A stretch of DNA of 64,000 nt, taken from positions 8,370,001-8,434,000 of the forward strand of contig OY756970.1 of the NCBI GenBank assembly GCA_963580455.1, written 5' to 3'. Each line of letters starts with the position of its first letter. The stretch's first letter is position 1. Positions 1-13,190 of the stretch are shown here, one piece after another. Source of the stretch: Euonymus europaeus (Eukaryota > Streptophyta > Magnoliopsida > Celastrales > Celastraceae). Under the pieces are notes generated by a model. The model saw nothing but the letters and a program-made list of their open reading frames with translations. It was not told the origin of the DNA and ran no database searches. Both the position numbers and the translations under genes were made by a program.

Positions 1-16
1 CTCCGTAGAGTGAGTT

Positions 17-44
17 GAGCAACTTCGGACTATCAAAGTTGCTC
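17..44 (+). other. 9-bp inverted repeat in each monomer (first copy shown)
   Basis: GAGCAACTT at 17-25 and AAGTTGCTC at 36-44 are exact reverse complements around the 10-nt spacer CGGACTATCA. The element recurs once per monomer across the array. Many variants keep most of the stem: CTCGG to CTTGG leaves a G-T wobble, and CAACTA loses only the innermost pair. Type B (CAATTCC) keeps six outer pairs, while type C (GAGGAACTT) has one mismatch. A cruciform or RNA hairpin is possible. Short dyads are a reported feature of several centromeric satellites; a function here is inference. Confidence 0.8.
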
Positions 45-45
45 G

Positions 46-53
46 GTGTACAC
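46..53. other. GTGTACAC palindrome in each monomer (first copy shown)
   Basis: This perfect 8-bp palindrome begins two bases after the right arm of the inverted repeat. It contains a BsrGI site (TGTACA). Type C monomers replace it with GTGTGCAC, which keeps a palindromic GTGCAC core. It could be part of a protein-binding site, but nothing in the sequence identifies one. Confidence 0.7.
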
Positions 54-3000
54 TTTTTATTATTCTTCTATGTCAAATTTTACGAGAATAAGCTTCCTAG
101 ATTATTTCGATGCCAAAACCCGAACTTTCAATGACAAAAGGACAAAACCATTTAAAGCTCCTCCATAGAGTGAGTTGAGCAACTTCGGACTATCGAAGTT
201 TGCTCGATGTACACCTTTTATTGTTCTTCTATGTCAAATTTTACGTGTATAAGCTTCCTAGATTATTTCGATGCCAAAACCCCAATTATCAATGACAAAT
301 GGACAAAACCGTTAAAAGCTACTTCATAGTGAGAGTTGAGCAATTCCGGACCATCAAAGTTGCTCGGTGTACACTTTTTATTGTTCTTCAATGTCAAATT
401 TTACGAGTATATGCTTCCTAGATTGTTTCGATGCCAAAAACCAACCTATCAATGATAAATGGACAAAACCGTTAAAAGCTACTTCATAGTGAGAGTTGAG
501 CAATTCCGGACCCTCAAAGTTGCTCGGTGTACTCTTTTTATTGTTCTTCTATGTCAAATTTCACGAGCATAAGCTTCATAGACTATTTCGATGCCAAAAC
601 CTCAACTTTCTATGACAAATGGACAAAACCGTTTAAAGCTCCTTTATAGAGTGAGTTGAGCAACTTCGGACTATCAAAGTTGCTCGGTGTACACTTTTTA
701 TTGTTCTTCGATGTCAAATTTGACGAGTATAGGCTTCCTAGATTTTTTCGATGCCAAAACCCCAACTTTCTATGACAAAGCGACAAAACCGTTTAAAGCT
801 CCTCTATAGAGTGAGTTGAGCAACTACGGACTATTAAAGTTGCTCGGTATACACTTTTTATTGTTCTTCTATGTCAAATTTTACGAGTATAGGCTTCCTA
901 TATTTTTTCGATGCCAAAACCCCAACTTTCTATGACAAATGGACAAAAACGCTTAAAGCTCCTCCATAGAGTGAGTTGACCAACTACGGACTATGAAAGT
1001 TGCTCGGTGTACACTTTTTAGTGTTCTTCTATGTCAAATTTTACGAGGATAAGCTTCCTAGATTATTTCGATGCCAAAACCCCAACTTTCTATGACAAAG
1101 GGACAAAACCGTTTAAACCTCCTCCATAGAGTGAGTTGAGCAACTTCGGACTATCAAAGTTGCTCGGTGTGCACTTTTTATTGTTCTTCTATGTCAAATT
1201 TTACGAGTATAAGCTTCCTAGATTATTTCGATGCCAAAACACCAACTATCCATGACAAATGGACAAAACCGTTAAAAGCTACTTCATAGTGAGACTTGAG
1301 CAATTCCGGACCATCAAAGTTGCTTGGTGTACACTTTTTATTGTTATTCTATGTCAAATTTCACGAGCATAAGCTTCCTAGATTATTTCGATGCCAAAAC
1401 CCCAACTTTCTATGACAAATAGACAAATACCGTTTAAAGCTCCTCCATAGAGTGAGTTGAGCAACTTCGGACTATCAAAGTTGCTCGGTGTACACTTTTT
1501 ATTGTTCTTCTATTTCAAATTTTACGAGTATAAGCTTCCTAGATTATTTCGATGCCTAAACCTCAACTCTCTATGACAAATGGACAAAACCGTTTAAAGC
1601 TCCTCCATAGAGTCAGTTGTGCAACTACGGACTATCAAAGTAGCTCGGTGTACAATTTTTATTGTTCTTCTATGTCAAATTTCCCGAGCATAAGCTTCTT
1701 AGATTATTTCAATGCCAAAACCCCAACTTTCTATAACAAATGGACAAAACCGTTTAAAGCTCCTCTATAGAGTGAGTTGAGCAACTACGGACTATCAAAG
1801 TTGCTCGGTGTACACTTTTTATTGTTCTTCTATTTCAAATTTTACGAGTATAAGCTTCCTAGATTATTTCGATGCCAAAACCCCAACTTTCTATGAAAAT
1901 GGACAAAACCGTTTAAAGCTCCTCCATAGAGTGTGTTGAGCAACTTCGGACTATCAAAGTTGCTCAGTGTACACTTTTTATTGTTCTTCTATTTCAAATT
2001 TTACGAGTATAAGCTTCCTAGATTATTTCGATGCCAAAACCTCAACATTCTATGACAAATGGACAAAACCGTTTAAAGCTCCTCTATAGAGTGAGTTGAG
2101 CAACTACGGACTATCAAAGTTGCTCGGTGTACACTTTTTATTGTTCTTCTATTTCAAATTTTTCGAGTATAAGCTTCCTAGATTATTTCGATGCCAAAAC
2201 CCCAACTTTCTATGAAAATGGACAAAACCGTTTAAAGCTCCTCCATAGAGTGAGTTGAGCAACTACGGACTATCAAAGTTGCTCGGTGTACACCTTTTAT
2301 TGTTCTTCTATGTCAAATTTTACGAGTATAAGCTTCCTAGATTATTTCGATGCCAAAACCCCAAATATCAATGACAAATGGACAAAACCGTTAAAAGCTA
2401 CTTCATAGTGAGAGTTGAGCAATTCCGGACCATCAAAGTTGTTCGATGTACAATTTTAATTGTTCTTCTATGTCAAATTTCATGAGCATAAGCTTCCTAG
2501 ATTATTTCGATGCCAAAACCTCAACTTTCTATGACAAATGGACAAAACCGTTTAAAGCTCCTCTATAGAGTCAGTTGAGCAACTACGGACTATCGAAGTT
2601 GCTCGGTGTACAATTTTTATTGTTCTTCTATGTCAAATGTCCCGAGCATAAGCTTCTTAGATTATTTCGATGCCAAAACCCCAACTTTCTATGACAAATG
2701 GATAAAACTGTTTAAAGCTCCTCTATATACTGAGTTGAGCAACTACGGACTATCAAAGTTGCTCGGTGTACACTCTTTATTGTTCTTCTATTTTAAATTT
2801 TACGAGGATAAGCTTCCTAGATTACTTCGATGCCAAAACGCCAACTTTCTATGACAAATTGACAAAACCGTTTAAAGCTCCTCCATAGAGTGAGTTGAGC
2901 GACTTCGGACTATCAAAGTTGCTCGGTGTACACTTTTTATTGTTCTTCTATGTCAAATTTTACGAGTATAAGCTTCCTAGATTATTTCGATGCCAAAACA

Positions 3001-3082
3001 CCAACTATCCATGACAAATGGACAAAACCGTTAAAAGCTACTTCATAGTGAGAGTTCAGCAATTCCGGACCATCAAAGTTGC

Positions 3083-6000
3083 TGGTGTACACTTTTTATT
3101 GTTCTTCTATGTCAAATTTCACGAGCATAAGCTTCATAGATTATTTCGATGCCAAAACCCTAACTTTCTATGACAAATGGACAAAACCGTTTAAAGCTCC
3201 TTTATAGAGTGAGTTGAGCAACTTCGGACTATCAAAGTTGCTTGGTGTACACTTTTTATTGTTCTTCTATGTAAAATTTCACGAGCATAAGCTTCCTAGA
3301 TTATTTCGATGCCAAAACCCCAACTTTCTATGACAAATTGACAAAACCGTTTAAAGCTCCTCGATAGAGTGAGTTGAGCAACTTCGGACTATCAAAGTTG
3401 CTCGGTGTACACTTTTTATTGTTCTTCTATGTCAAATTTTACGAGTATAAGCTTCCTAGATTATTTCGATGCCAAAACCCCAACTTTCTATGACAAATGG
3501 ACAAAATCGTTTAAAGCTCATCGATAGAGTGAGTTGAGCAACTACGGACTATCAAAGTTGCTCGGTGTACACCTTTTATTGTTCTTCTATTTCAAATTTT
3601 ACGAGTATAAGCTTTCTAGATTATTTCGATTCCAAAACCCCAACTATCAATGACAAATGGACAAAACCGTTAAAAGTTACTTCATAGTGAGAGTTGAGCA
3701 ATTCCGGACCATTAAAGCTGCTCGGTATACACTTTTTATTGTTCCTCGATGTCAAATTTCACGAGCATAAGTTTCCTAGATTATTTCGATGCCAAAACCC
3801 CAACTTTCTATGACAAATGGACAAAACCGTTTAAAGCTTCTGTATCGAGTGAGTTGAGCAACTACGGACTATCAAAGTTGCTCGGTGTACACTTTTTATT
3901 GTTCTTCTATGTCAAATTTTACGAGTATAAGCTTCCTAGATTTTTTCGATGCCAAAACACCAACTATCCATGACAAATGGACAAAACCGTTAAAAGCTAC
4001 TTCATACTGAGACTTGAGCAATTCCGGACCATCAAAGTTGCTCGGTGTACACTTTTTATTGTTCTTATATGTCAAATTTCACGAGCATAAGCTTCATAGA
4101 TTATTTCGATGCCAAAACCCCAACTTTCTATGACAAATGGACAAAACCGTTTAAAGCTCCTTTATAGAGTGAGTTGAGCAACTTCGGACTATCAAAGTTG
4201 CTTGGTGTACACTTTTTATTGTTCTTCTATGTCATATTTCACGAGCATAAGCTTCCTAGATTATTTCGATGCCAAAACCCCAACTTTCTATGACAAATGG
4301 ATAAAACCGTTTAAAGCTCCTCTATAGAGTGAGTTGAGCAACTACGGATTATCAAAGTTTCTCGGTGTACACTCTTTATTGTTCTTCTATTTCAAATTAT
4401 ACGAGGATAAGCTTCCTAGATTACTTCGATGCCAAAACGCCAACTTTCTATGACAAATTAACAAAACCGTTTAAAGCTCCTCCATAGAGTGAGTTGATCG
4501 ACTTCGGACTATCAAAGTTGCTCGGTGTACACTTTTTATTGTTCTTCTATGTCAAATTTTACGAGTATAAGCTTCCTAGATTATTTCGATGCCAAAACCC
4601 CAACTTTCTATGACAAATGGACAAAATCGTTTAAAGCTCCTCTATAGAGTGAGTTGAGCAACTACGGACTATCAAAGTTGCTCGGTGTACACTTTTTATT
4701 GTTCTTCTATGTCAAATTTTACGAGCATAAGCTTCCTAGATTATTTCTTTTCCAAAACCCCAACTATCAATGACAAATGGACAAAACCGTTAAAAGCTAC
4801 TTCATAGTGAGAGTTGAGCAATTTCGGACCATCAAAGTTGCTCGATGTACACTTTTTATTGTTATTCTATGTCAAATTTCAAGAGCATAAGCTTCTTAGA
4901 TTATTTCGATGCCAAAACCGCAACTTTCTATGACAAATGGACAAAACCGTTTAAAGCTCCTCTATAGAGTGAGTGGAGCAACTACGGACTATCAAAGTTG
5001 CTCGGTGTACACTTTTTATTGTTCTTCTATTTCAAATTTCACGAGCATAAGCTTCGTAGATTATTTAGATGCCAAAACGCCAACTTTCTATGACAAATGG
5101 ACAAAACCGTTTAAAGCTCCTTTATAGAGTGAGTTGAGCAACTTCGGACTATCAAAGTTGCTTGGTGTACACTTTTTATTGTTCTTCTATATCATATTTC
5201 ACGAGCATAAGCTTCCTAGATTATTTCGATGCCAAAACCCCAACTTTCTATGACAAATGGATAAAACCGTTTAAAGCTCCTCTATAGAGTGAGTTGAGCA
5301 ACTACGGATTATCAAAGTTGCTCGGTGTACACTCTTTATTGTTCTTCTATTTCAAATTATACGAGGATAAGCTTCCTAGATTACTTCGATGCCAAAACGC
5401 CAACTTTCTATGACAAATTGACAAAACCGTTTAAAGCTCCTCCATAGAGTGAGTTTATCGACTTCGGACTATCAAAGTTGCTCGGTGTACAATTTTTATT
5501 GTTCTTCTATGTCAAATTTTACGAGTATAAGCTTCCTAGATTATTTCGATGCCAAAACACCAACTATCCATGACAAATGGACAAAACCGTTAAAAGCTAC
5601 TTCATAGTGAGACTTGAGCAATTCCAGACCATCAAAGTTGCTCGGTGTACACTTTTTATTGTTCTTCTATGTCAAATTTCACGAGCATAAGCTTCATAGA
5701 CTATTTCGATGCCAAAACCTCAACTTTCTATGACAAATGGACAAAACCGTTTAAAGCTCCTTTATAGAGTGAGTTGAGCAACTTCGGACTATCAAAGTTG
5801 CTTGGTGTACACTTTTTATTGTTCTTCTATGTCAAATTTCACGAGCATAAGCTTCCTAGATTATTTCGATGCCAAAACCCCAACTTTCTATGACAAATTG
5901 ACAAAACCGTTTAAAGCTCCTTTATAGAGTGAGTTGACCAACTTCGGACTATCGAAGTTGCTTGGTGTACACTTTTTATTGTTCTTCTATGTCAAATTTC

Positions 6001-6282
6001 ACGAGCATAAGCTTCCTAGATTATTTCGATGCCAAAACCCTAACTTTCTATAACAAATGGACAAAACCGTTTAAAGCTCCTCTATAGAGTGAGTTGAGCA
6101 ACTACGGACTATCAAAGTTGCTCGGTGTACACTTTTTATTGTTCTTCTATGTCAAATTTTACGAGCATAAGCTTCCTGGATTATTTCTTTTCCAAAACCC
6201 CAACTATCAATGACAAATGGAAAAAACCGTTAAAAGCTACTTCATAGTGAGACTTGAGCAATTCCGGACCATCAAAGTTGCT
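3083..6282 (+). repeat. 3,200-bp higher-order repeat (20-mer), copy 1
   Basis: Every diagnostic variant here is found 3,200 bases later. Examples are GTAAAATTTC near 3,271 and 6,471, GTTCCTCGATG near 3,741 and 6,941, GTGGAGCAAC near 4,973 and 8,173, and TTTCTTTTCC near 4,745 and 7,945. I noticed only about six substitutions between the copies. The left edge is set by a 2-base deletion (GCTGGTG) near 3,081 that copy 2 lacks. Confidence 0.9.
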
Positions 6283-9200
6283 CGGTGTACACTTTTTATT
6301 GTTCTTCTATGTCAAATTTCACGAGCATAAGCTTCATAGATTATTTCGATGCCAAAACCCTAACTTTCTATGACAAATGGACAAAACCGTTTAAAGCTCC
6401 TTTATAGAGTGAGTTGAGCAACTTCGGACTATCAAAGTTGCTTGGTGTACACTTTTTATTGTTCTTCTATGTAAAATTTCACGAGCATAAGCTTCCTAGA
6501 TTATTTCGATGCCAAAACCCCAACTTTCTATGACAAATTGACAAAACCGTTTAAAGCTCCTCGATAGAGTGAGTTGAGCAACTTCGGACTATCAAAGTTG
6601 CTCGGTGTACACTTTTTATTGTTCTTCTATGTCAAATTTTACGAGTATAAGCTTCCTAGATTATTTCGATGCCAAAACCCCAACTTTCTATGACAAATGG
6701 ACAAAATCGTTTAAAGCTCATCGATAGAGTGAGTTGAGCAACTACGGACTATCAAAGTTGCTCGGTGTACACCTTTTATTGTTCTTCTATTTCAAATTTT
6801 ACGAGTATAAGCTTTCTAGATTATTTCGATTCCAAAACCCCAACTATCAATGACAAATGGACAAAACCGTTAAAAGTTACTTCATAGTGAGAGTTGAGCA
6901 ATTCCGGACCATTAAAGCTGCTCGGTATACACTTTTTATTGTTCCTCGATGTCAAATTTCACGAGCATAAGTTTCCTAGATTATTTCGATGCCAAAACCC
7001 CAACTTTCTATGACAAATGGACAAAACCGTTTAAAGCTTCTGTATCGAGTGAGTTGAGCAACTACGGACTATCAAAGTTGCTCGGTGTACACTTTTTATT
7101 GTTCTTCTATGTCAAATTTTACGAGTATAAGCTTCCTAGATTTTTTCGATGCCAAAACACCAACTATCCATGACAAATGGACAAAACCGTTAAAAGCTAC
7201 TTCATACTGAGACTTGAGCAATTCCGGACCATCAAAGTTGCTCGGTGTACACTTTTTATTGTTCTTCTATGTCAAATTTCACGAGCATAAGCTTCATAGA
7301 TTATTTCGATGCCAAAACCCCAACTTTCTATGACAAATGGACAAAACCGTTTAAAGCTCCTTTATAGAGTGAGTTGAGCAACTTCGGACTATCAAAGTTG
7401 CTTGGTGTACACTTTTTATTGTTCTTCTATGTCATATTTCACGAGCATAAGCTTCCTAGATTATTTCGATGCCAAAACCCCAACTTTCTATGACAAATGG
7501 ATAAAACCGTTTAAAGCTCCTCTATAGAGTGAGTTGAGCAACTACGGATTATCAAAGTTTCTCGGTGTACACTCTTTATTGTTCTTCTATTTCAAATTAT
7601 ACGAGGATAAGCTTCCTAGATTACTTCGATGCCAAAACGCCAACTTTCTATGACAAATTAACAAAACCGTTTAAAGCTCCTCCATAGAGTGAGTTGATCG
7701 ACTTCGGACTATCAAAGTTGCTCGGTGTACACTTTTTATTGTTCTTCTATGTCAAATTTTACGAGTATAAGCTTCCTAGATTATTTCGATGCCAAAACCC
7801 CAACTTTCTATGACAAATGGACAAAATCGTTTAAAGCTCCTCTATAGAGTGAGTTGAGCAACTACGGACTATCAAAGTTGCTCGGTGTACACTTTTTATT
7901 GTTCTTCTATGTCAAATTTTACGAGCATAAGCTTCCTAGATTATTTCTTTTCCAAAACCCCAACTATCAATGACAAATGGACAAAACCGTTAAAAGCTAC
8001 TTCATAGTGAGAGTTGAGCAATTTCGGACCATCAAAGTTGCTCGATGTACACTTTTTATTGTTATTCTATGTCAAATTTCAAGAGCATAAGCTTCTTAGA
8101 TTATTTCGATGCCAAAACCGCAACTTTCTATGACAAATGGACAAAACCGTTTAAAGCTCCTCTATAGAGTGAGTGGAGCAACTACGGACTATCAAAGTTG
8201 CTCGGTGTACACTTTTTATTGTTCTTCTATTTCAAATTTCACGAGCATAAGCTTCGTAGATTATTTAGATGCCAAAACGCCAACTTTCTATGACAAATGG
8301 ACAAAACCGTTTAAAGCTCCTTTATAGAGTGAGTTGAGCAACTTCGGACTATCAAAGTTGCTTGGTGTGCACTTTTTATTGTTCTTCTATATCATATTTC
8401 ACGAGCATAAGCTTCCTAGATTATTTCGATGCCAAAACCCCAACTTTCTATGACAAATGGATAAAACCGTTTAAAGCTCCTCTATAGAGTGAGTTGAGCA
8501 ACTACGGATTATCAAAGTTGCTCGGTGTACACTCTTTATTGTTCTTCTATTTCAAATTATACCAGGATAAGCTTCCTAGATTACTTCGATGCCAAAACGC
8601 CAACTTTCTATGACAAATTGACAAAACCGTTTAAAGCTCCTCCATAGAGTGAGTTGATCGACTTCGGACTATCAAAGTTGCTCGGTGTACAATTTTTATT
8701 GTTCTTCTATGTCAAATTTTACGAGTATAAGCTTCCTAGATTATTTCGATGCCAAAACACCAACTATCCATGACAAATGGACAAAACCGTTAAAAGCTAC
8801 TTCATAGTGAGACTTGAGCAATTCCAGACCATCAAAGTTGCTCGGTGTACACTTTTTATTGTTCTTCTATGTCAAATTTCACGAGCATAAGCTTCATAGA
8901 CTATTTCGATGCCAAAACCTCAACTTTCTATGACAAATGGACAAAACCGTTTAAAGCTCCTTTATAGAGTGAGTTGAGCAACTTCGGACTATCAAAGTTG
9001 CTTGGTGTACACTTTTTATTGTTCTTCTATGTCAAATTTCACGAGCATAAGCTTCCTAGATTATTTCGATGCCAAAACCCCAACTTTCTATGACAAATTG
9101 ACAAAACCGTTTAAAGCTCCTTTATAGAGTGAGTTGACCAACTTCGGACTATCGAAGTTGCTTGGTGTACACTTTTTATTGTTCTTCTATTTCAAATTTC

Positions 9201-9482
9201 ACGAGCATAAGCTTCCTAGATTATTTCGATGCCAAAACCCCAACTTTCTATAACAAATGGACAAAACCGTTTAAAGCTCCTCTATAGAGTGAGTTGAGCA
9301 ACTACGGACTATCAAAGTTGCTCGGTGTACACTTTTTATTGTTCTTCTATGTCAAATTTTACGAGCATAAGCTTCCTGGATTATTTCTTTTCCAAAACCC
9401 CAACTATCAATGACAAATGGAAAAAACCGTTAAAAGCTACTTCATAGTGAGACTTGAGCAATTCCGGACCATCAAAGTTGCT
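6283..9482 (+). repeat. 3,200-bp higher-order repeat (20-mer), copy 2
   Basis: Directly follows copy 1 with no spacer and no net length difference. Differences seen include GTGTGC for GTGTAC near 8,367, ACCAGG for ACGAGG near 8,563 and TTCAAATTTC for GTCAAATTTC near 9,191. Within the unit, about 7,440-7,740 resembles about 8,400-8,700 at a 960-base offset, an internal repeat that later served as a recombination site. Confidence 0.9.
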
Positions 9483-11775
9483 CGGTGTACACTTTTTATT
9501 GTTCTTCTATGTCAAATTTCACGAGCATAAGCTTCATAGATTATTTCGATGCCAAAACCCCAACTTTCTATGACAAATGGACAAAACCGTTTAAAGCTCC
9601 TTTATAGAGTGAGTTGAGCAACTTCGGACTATCAAAGTTGCTTGGTGTACACTTTTTATTGTTCTTCTATGTCAAATTTCACGAGCATAAGCTTCCTAGA
9701 TTATTTCGATGCCAAAACCCCAACTTTCTACGACAAATTGACAAAACCGTTTAAAGCTCCTCCATAGAGTGAGTTGAGCAACTTCGGACTATCAAAGTTG
9801 CTCGGTGTACACCTTTTATTGTTCTTCTATGTCAAATTTTACGAGTATAAGCTTCCTAGATTATTTCGATGCCAAAATCCCAACTTTCTATGACAAATGG
9901 ACAAAATCGTTTAAAGCTCATCGATAGAGTGAGTTGAGCAACTACGGACTATCAAAGTTGCTCGGTGTACACCTTTTATTGTTCTTCTATTTCAAATTTT
10001 ACGAGTATAAGCTTTCTAGATTATTTCGATTCCAAAACCCCAACTATCAATGACAAATGGACAAAACCGTTAAAAGTTACTTCATAGTGAGAGTTGAGCA
10101 ATTCCGGACCATTAAAGCTGCTCGGTATACACTTTTTATTGTTCCTCGATGTCAAATTTCACGAGCATAAGTTTCCTAGATTATTTCGATGCCAAAACCC
10201 CAACTTTCTATGACAAATAAACAAAACCGTTTAAAGCTTCTGTATCGAGTGAGTTGATCAACTACGGACTATCAAAGTTGCTCGGTGTACACTTTTTATT
10301 GTTCTTCTATGTCAAATTTTACGAGTATAAGCTTCCTAGATTATTTCGATGCCAAAACACCAACTATCCATGACAAATGGACAAAACCGTTAAAAGCTAC
10401 TTCATAGTGAGACTTGAGCAATTCCGGACCATCAAAGTTGCTCGGTGTACACTTTTTATTGTTCTTCTATGTCAAATTTCACGAGCATAAGCTTCATAGA
10501 TTATTTCGATGCCAAAACCCCAACTTTCTATGACAAATGGACAAAACCGTTTAAAGCTCCTTTATAGAGTGAGTTGAGCAACTTCGGACTATCAAAGTTG
10601 CTTGGTGTACACTTTTTATTGTTCTTCTATGTCAAATTTCACGAGCATAAGCTTCCTAGATTATTTCGATGCCAAAACCCCAACTTTCTATGACAAATGG
10701 ATAAAACCGTTTGAAGCTCCTCTATAGAGTGAGTTGAGCAACTACGGATTATCAAAGTTGCTCGGTGTACACTCTTTATTGTTCTTCTATTTCAAATTAT
10801 ACGAGGATAAGCTTCCTAGATTACTTCGATGCCAAAACGCCAACTTTCTATGACAAATTGACAAAACCGTTTAAAGCTCCTCCATAGAGTGAGTTGAGCG
10901 ACTTCGGACTATCAAAGTTGCTCGGTGTACACTTTTTATTGTTCTTCTATGTCAAATTTTACGAGTATAAGCTTCCTAGATTATTTCGATGCCAAAACAC
11001 CAACTATCCATGACAAATGGACAAAACCGTTAAAAGCTACTTCATAGTGAGACTTGAGCAATTCCAGACCATCAAAGTTGCTCGGTGTACACTTTTTATT
11101 GTTCTTCTATGTCAAATTTCATGAGCATAAGCTTCATAGACTATTTCGATGCCAAAACCTCAACTTTCTATGACAAATGGACAAAACTGTTTAAAGCTCC
11201 TTTATAGAGTGAGTTGAGCAACTTCGGACAATCAAAGTTGCTTGGTGTACACTTTTTATTGTTCTTCTATGTCAAATTGCACGAGCATAAGCTTCCTAGA
11301 TTATTTCGATGCCAAAACCCCAACTTTCTATGACAAATTGACAAAACCGTTTAAAGCTCCTTTATAGAGTGAGTTGAGCAACTTCGGACTATCGAAGTTG
11401 CTTGGTGTACACTTTTTATTGTTCTTCTATGTCAAATTTCACGAGCATAAGCTTCCTAGATTATTTCGATGCCAAAACCCCAACTTTCTATGACAAATGG
11501 ACAAAACCGTTTAAAGCTCCTCTATAGAGTGAGTTGAGCAACTACGGACTATCAAAGTTGCTCGGTGTACACTTTTTATTGTTCTTCTATGTCAAATTTT
11601 ACGAGCATAAGCTTAATGGATTATTTCTTTTCCAAAACCCCAACTATCAATGACAAATGGAAAAAACCGTTAAAAGCTACTTCATAGTGAGACTTGAGCA
11701 ATTCCGGACCATCAAAGTTGCTCGGTGTACACTTTTTATTGTTCTTCTATGTCAAATTTCACGAGCATAAGCTTC
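9483..11775 (+). repeat. Third, shortened copy: 14-mer deletion derivative of the 20-mer
   Basis: From 9,483 to about 10,980 the array matches copy 2 at offset 3,200 (GTTCCTCGATG at 10,141 against 6,941). From about 10,880 to 11,775 it matches instead at offset 2,240 (CCAGACC at 11,064 against 8,824). The switch equals a loss of 960 bases, or six monomers, in the segment where the 20-mer has internal 960-base similarity. Unequal exchange between those two similar sites is the simplest explanation. Confidence 0.78.
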
Positions 11776-11999
11776 TTAGATTATTTCGATGCCAAAACCC
11801 CAACTTTCTATGACAATTGGACAAAACCGTTTAAAGCTCCTTTATAGAGTGAGTTGAGCAACTTTGGACTATCGAAGTTGCTTGGTGTACACTTTTTATT
11901 GTTCTTCTATGTCAAATTTCACGAGCGTAACCTTCCCAGATTATTTCGATGCCAAAACCCCAACTTTCTATGACAAATGGACAAAACCGTTTAAAGCTC

Positions 12000-13190
12000 C
12001 TCTATAGAGTGAGTTGAGCAACTACGGACTATCAAAGTTGCTCGGTGTACACTTTTTATTGTTCTTCTATGTCAAATTTTTCGAGCATAAGCTTCCTAGA
12101 TTATTTCTTTTCCAAAACCCCAACTATCAATGACAAATGGACAAAACCGTTAAAAGCTACTTCATAGTGAGAGTTGAGCAATTTCGGACCATCAAAGTTG
12201 CTCGGTGTACACTTTTTATTGTTATTCTATGTCAAATTTCAAGAGCATAAGCTTCTTAGATTATTTCGATGCCAAAACTGCAACTTTCTATGACAAATGG
12301 ACAAAACCGTTTAAAGCTCCTCTATAGAGTGAGTGGAGCAACAACGGACTATCAAAGTTGCTCGGTGTACACTTTTTATTGTTCTTCTATTTCAAATTTC
12401 ACGAGCATAAGCTTCGTAGATTATTTAGATGCCAAAACCCCAACTTTCTATGACAAATGGACAAAACCGTTTAAAGCTCCTTTATAGAGTGAGTTGAGCA
12501 ACTTCGGACTATCAAAGTTGCTTGGTGTACACTTTTTATTGTTCTTCTATGTCATATTTCACGAGCATAAGCTTCCTAGATTATTTCGATGCCAAAACCC
12601 CAACTTTCTATGACAAATGGATAAAACCGTTTAAAGCTCCTCTATAGAGTGAGTTGAGCAACTACGGATTATCAAAGTTGCTCGGTGTACACTCTTTATT
12701 GTTCTTCTATTTCAAATTATACGAGGATAAGCTTCCTAGATTACGTCGATGCCAAAACGCCAACTTTCTATGACAAATTGACAAAACCGTTTAAAGCTCC
12801 TCCATAGAGTGAGTTGATCGACTTCGGACTATCAAAGTTGCTCGGTGTACACTTTTTATTGTTCTTCTGTGTCAAATTTTACGAGTATAAGCTTCCTAGA
12901 TTATTTCGATGCCAAAACACCAACTATCCATGACAAATGGACAAAACCGTTAAACGCTACTTCATAGTGATACTTGAGCAATTCCGGACCATCAAAGTTG
13001 CTCGGTGTACACTTTTTATTGTTCTTCTATGTCAAATTTCACGAGCATAAGCTTCATAGATTATTTCGATGCCAAAACCCCAACTTTCTATGACAAATGG
13101 ACAAAACCGTTTAAAGCTCCTTTATAGAGTGAGTTGAGCAACTTCGGACTATCAAAGTTGCTTGGTGTACACTTTTTATTGTTCTTCTAT
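12000..13190 (+). repeat. 1.2-kb block copied from the 20-mer (offset 4,160)
   Basis: Matches about 7,840-9,030 at an offset of 26 monomers. Shared markers are TTTCTTTTCC, GTTATTCTATG, CAAGAGCATAAG, GTGGAGCAAC and TTTAGATGCC. The match ends near 13,190, where the AAATTTT form replaces AAATTTC. Confidence 0.75.

Larger units (their letters stand above)
1..3082 (+). repeat. Divergent, weakly ordered leading part of the array
   Basis: The monomers here differ from one another more than in later parts and show no clean long-range unit inside the window. Type B monomers occur at about 290-360, 440-510, 1,250-1,310, 2,370-2,430 and 3,000-3,070. A local dimer repeat is visible: the variant CTATGAAAATGG (one base short) is at 1,891 and again at 2,210, an offset of 319. 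No gene or other element is seen. Confidence 0.75.

Noticed and set aside
40..60. T-rich run after GTGTACAC as a promoter or terminator element (hairpin followed by T-run)
   Set aside because: Hairpin plus ACTTTTTATTG superficially resembles a bacterial terminator. It recurs about 400 times with no gene upstream, and the context is eukaryotic satellite.
106..121. CCAAAACCCC resembling a C4A4 ciliate telomere unit
   Set aside because: It occurs once per 160-bp monomer, never in tandem, and often varies (AAAACACC, AAAACTCC, AAAACCTC). No telomere repeat run exists in the window.
3749..3973. 74- to 83-codon frames (MSNFTSISFLDYFDAK..., also at 2,606, 6,949, 14,286, 15,750, 16,203, 17,670, 19,911, 33,342 and 62,633)
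   Set aside because: Satellite shadows that open wherever a single stop is lost. They have no start context, no domain and no flanking gene structure, and they follow HOR boundaries, not protein ones.
4909..5127. A 72-codon reading frame (MPKPQLSMTNGQ...) recurring almost unchanged about eleven times, which looks like a conserved small protein family
   Set aside because: It spans about 1.4 monomers and recurs only because the underlying DNA was copied; all codon positions are equally conserved. It overlaps the inverted repeat and other satellite motifs, and the frame breaks in neighbouring monomers because 160 is not a multiple of three.
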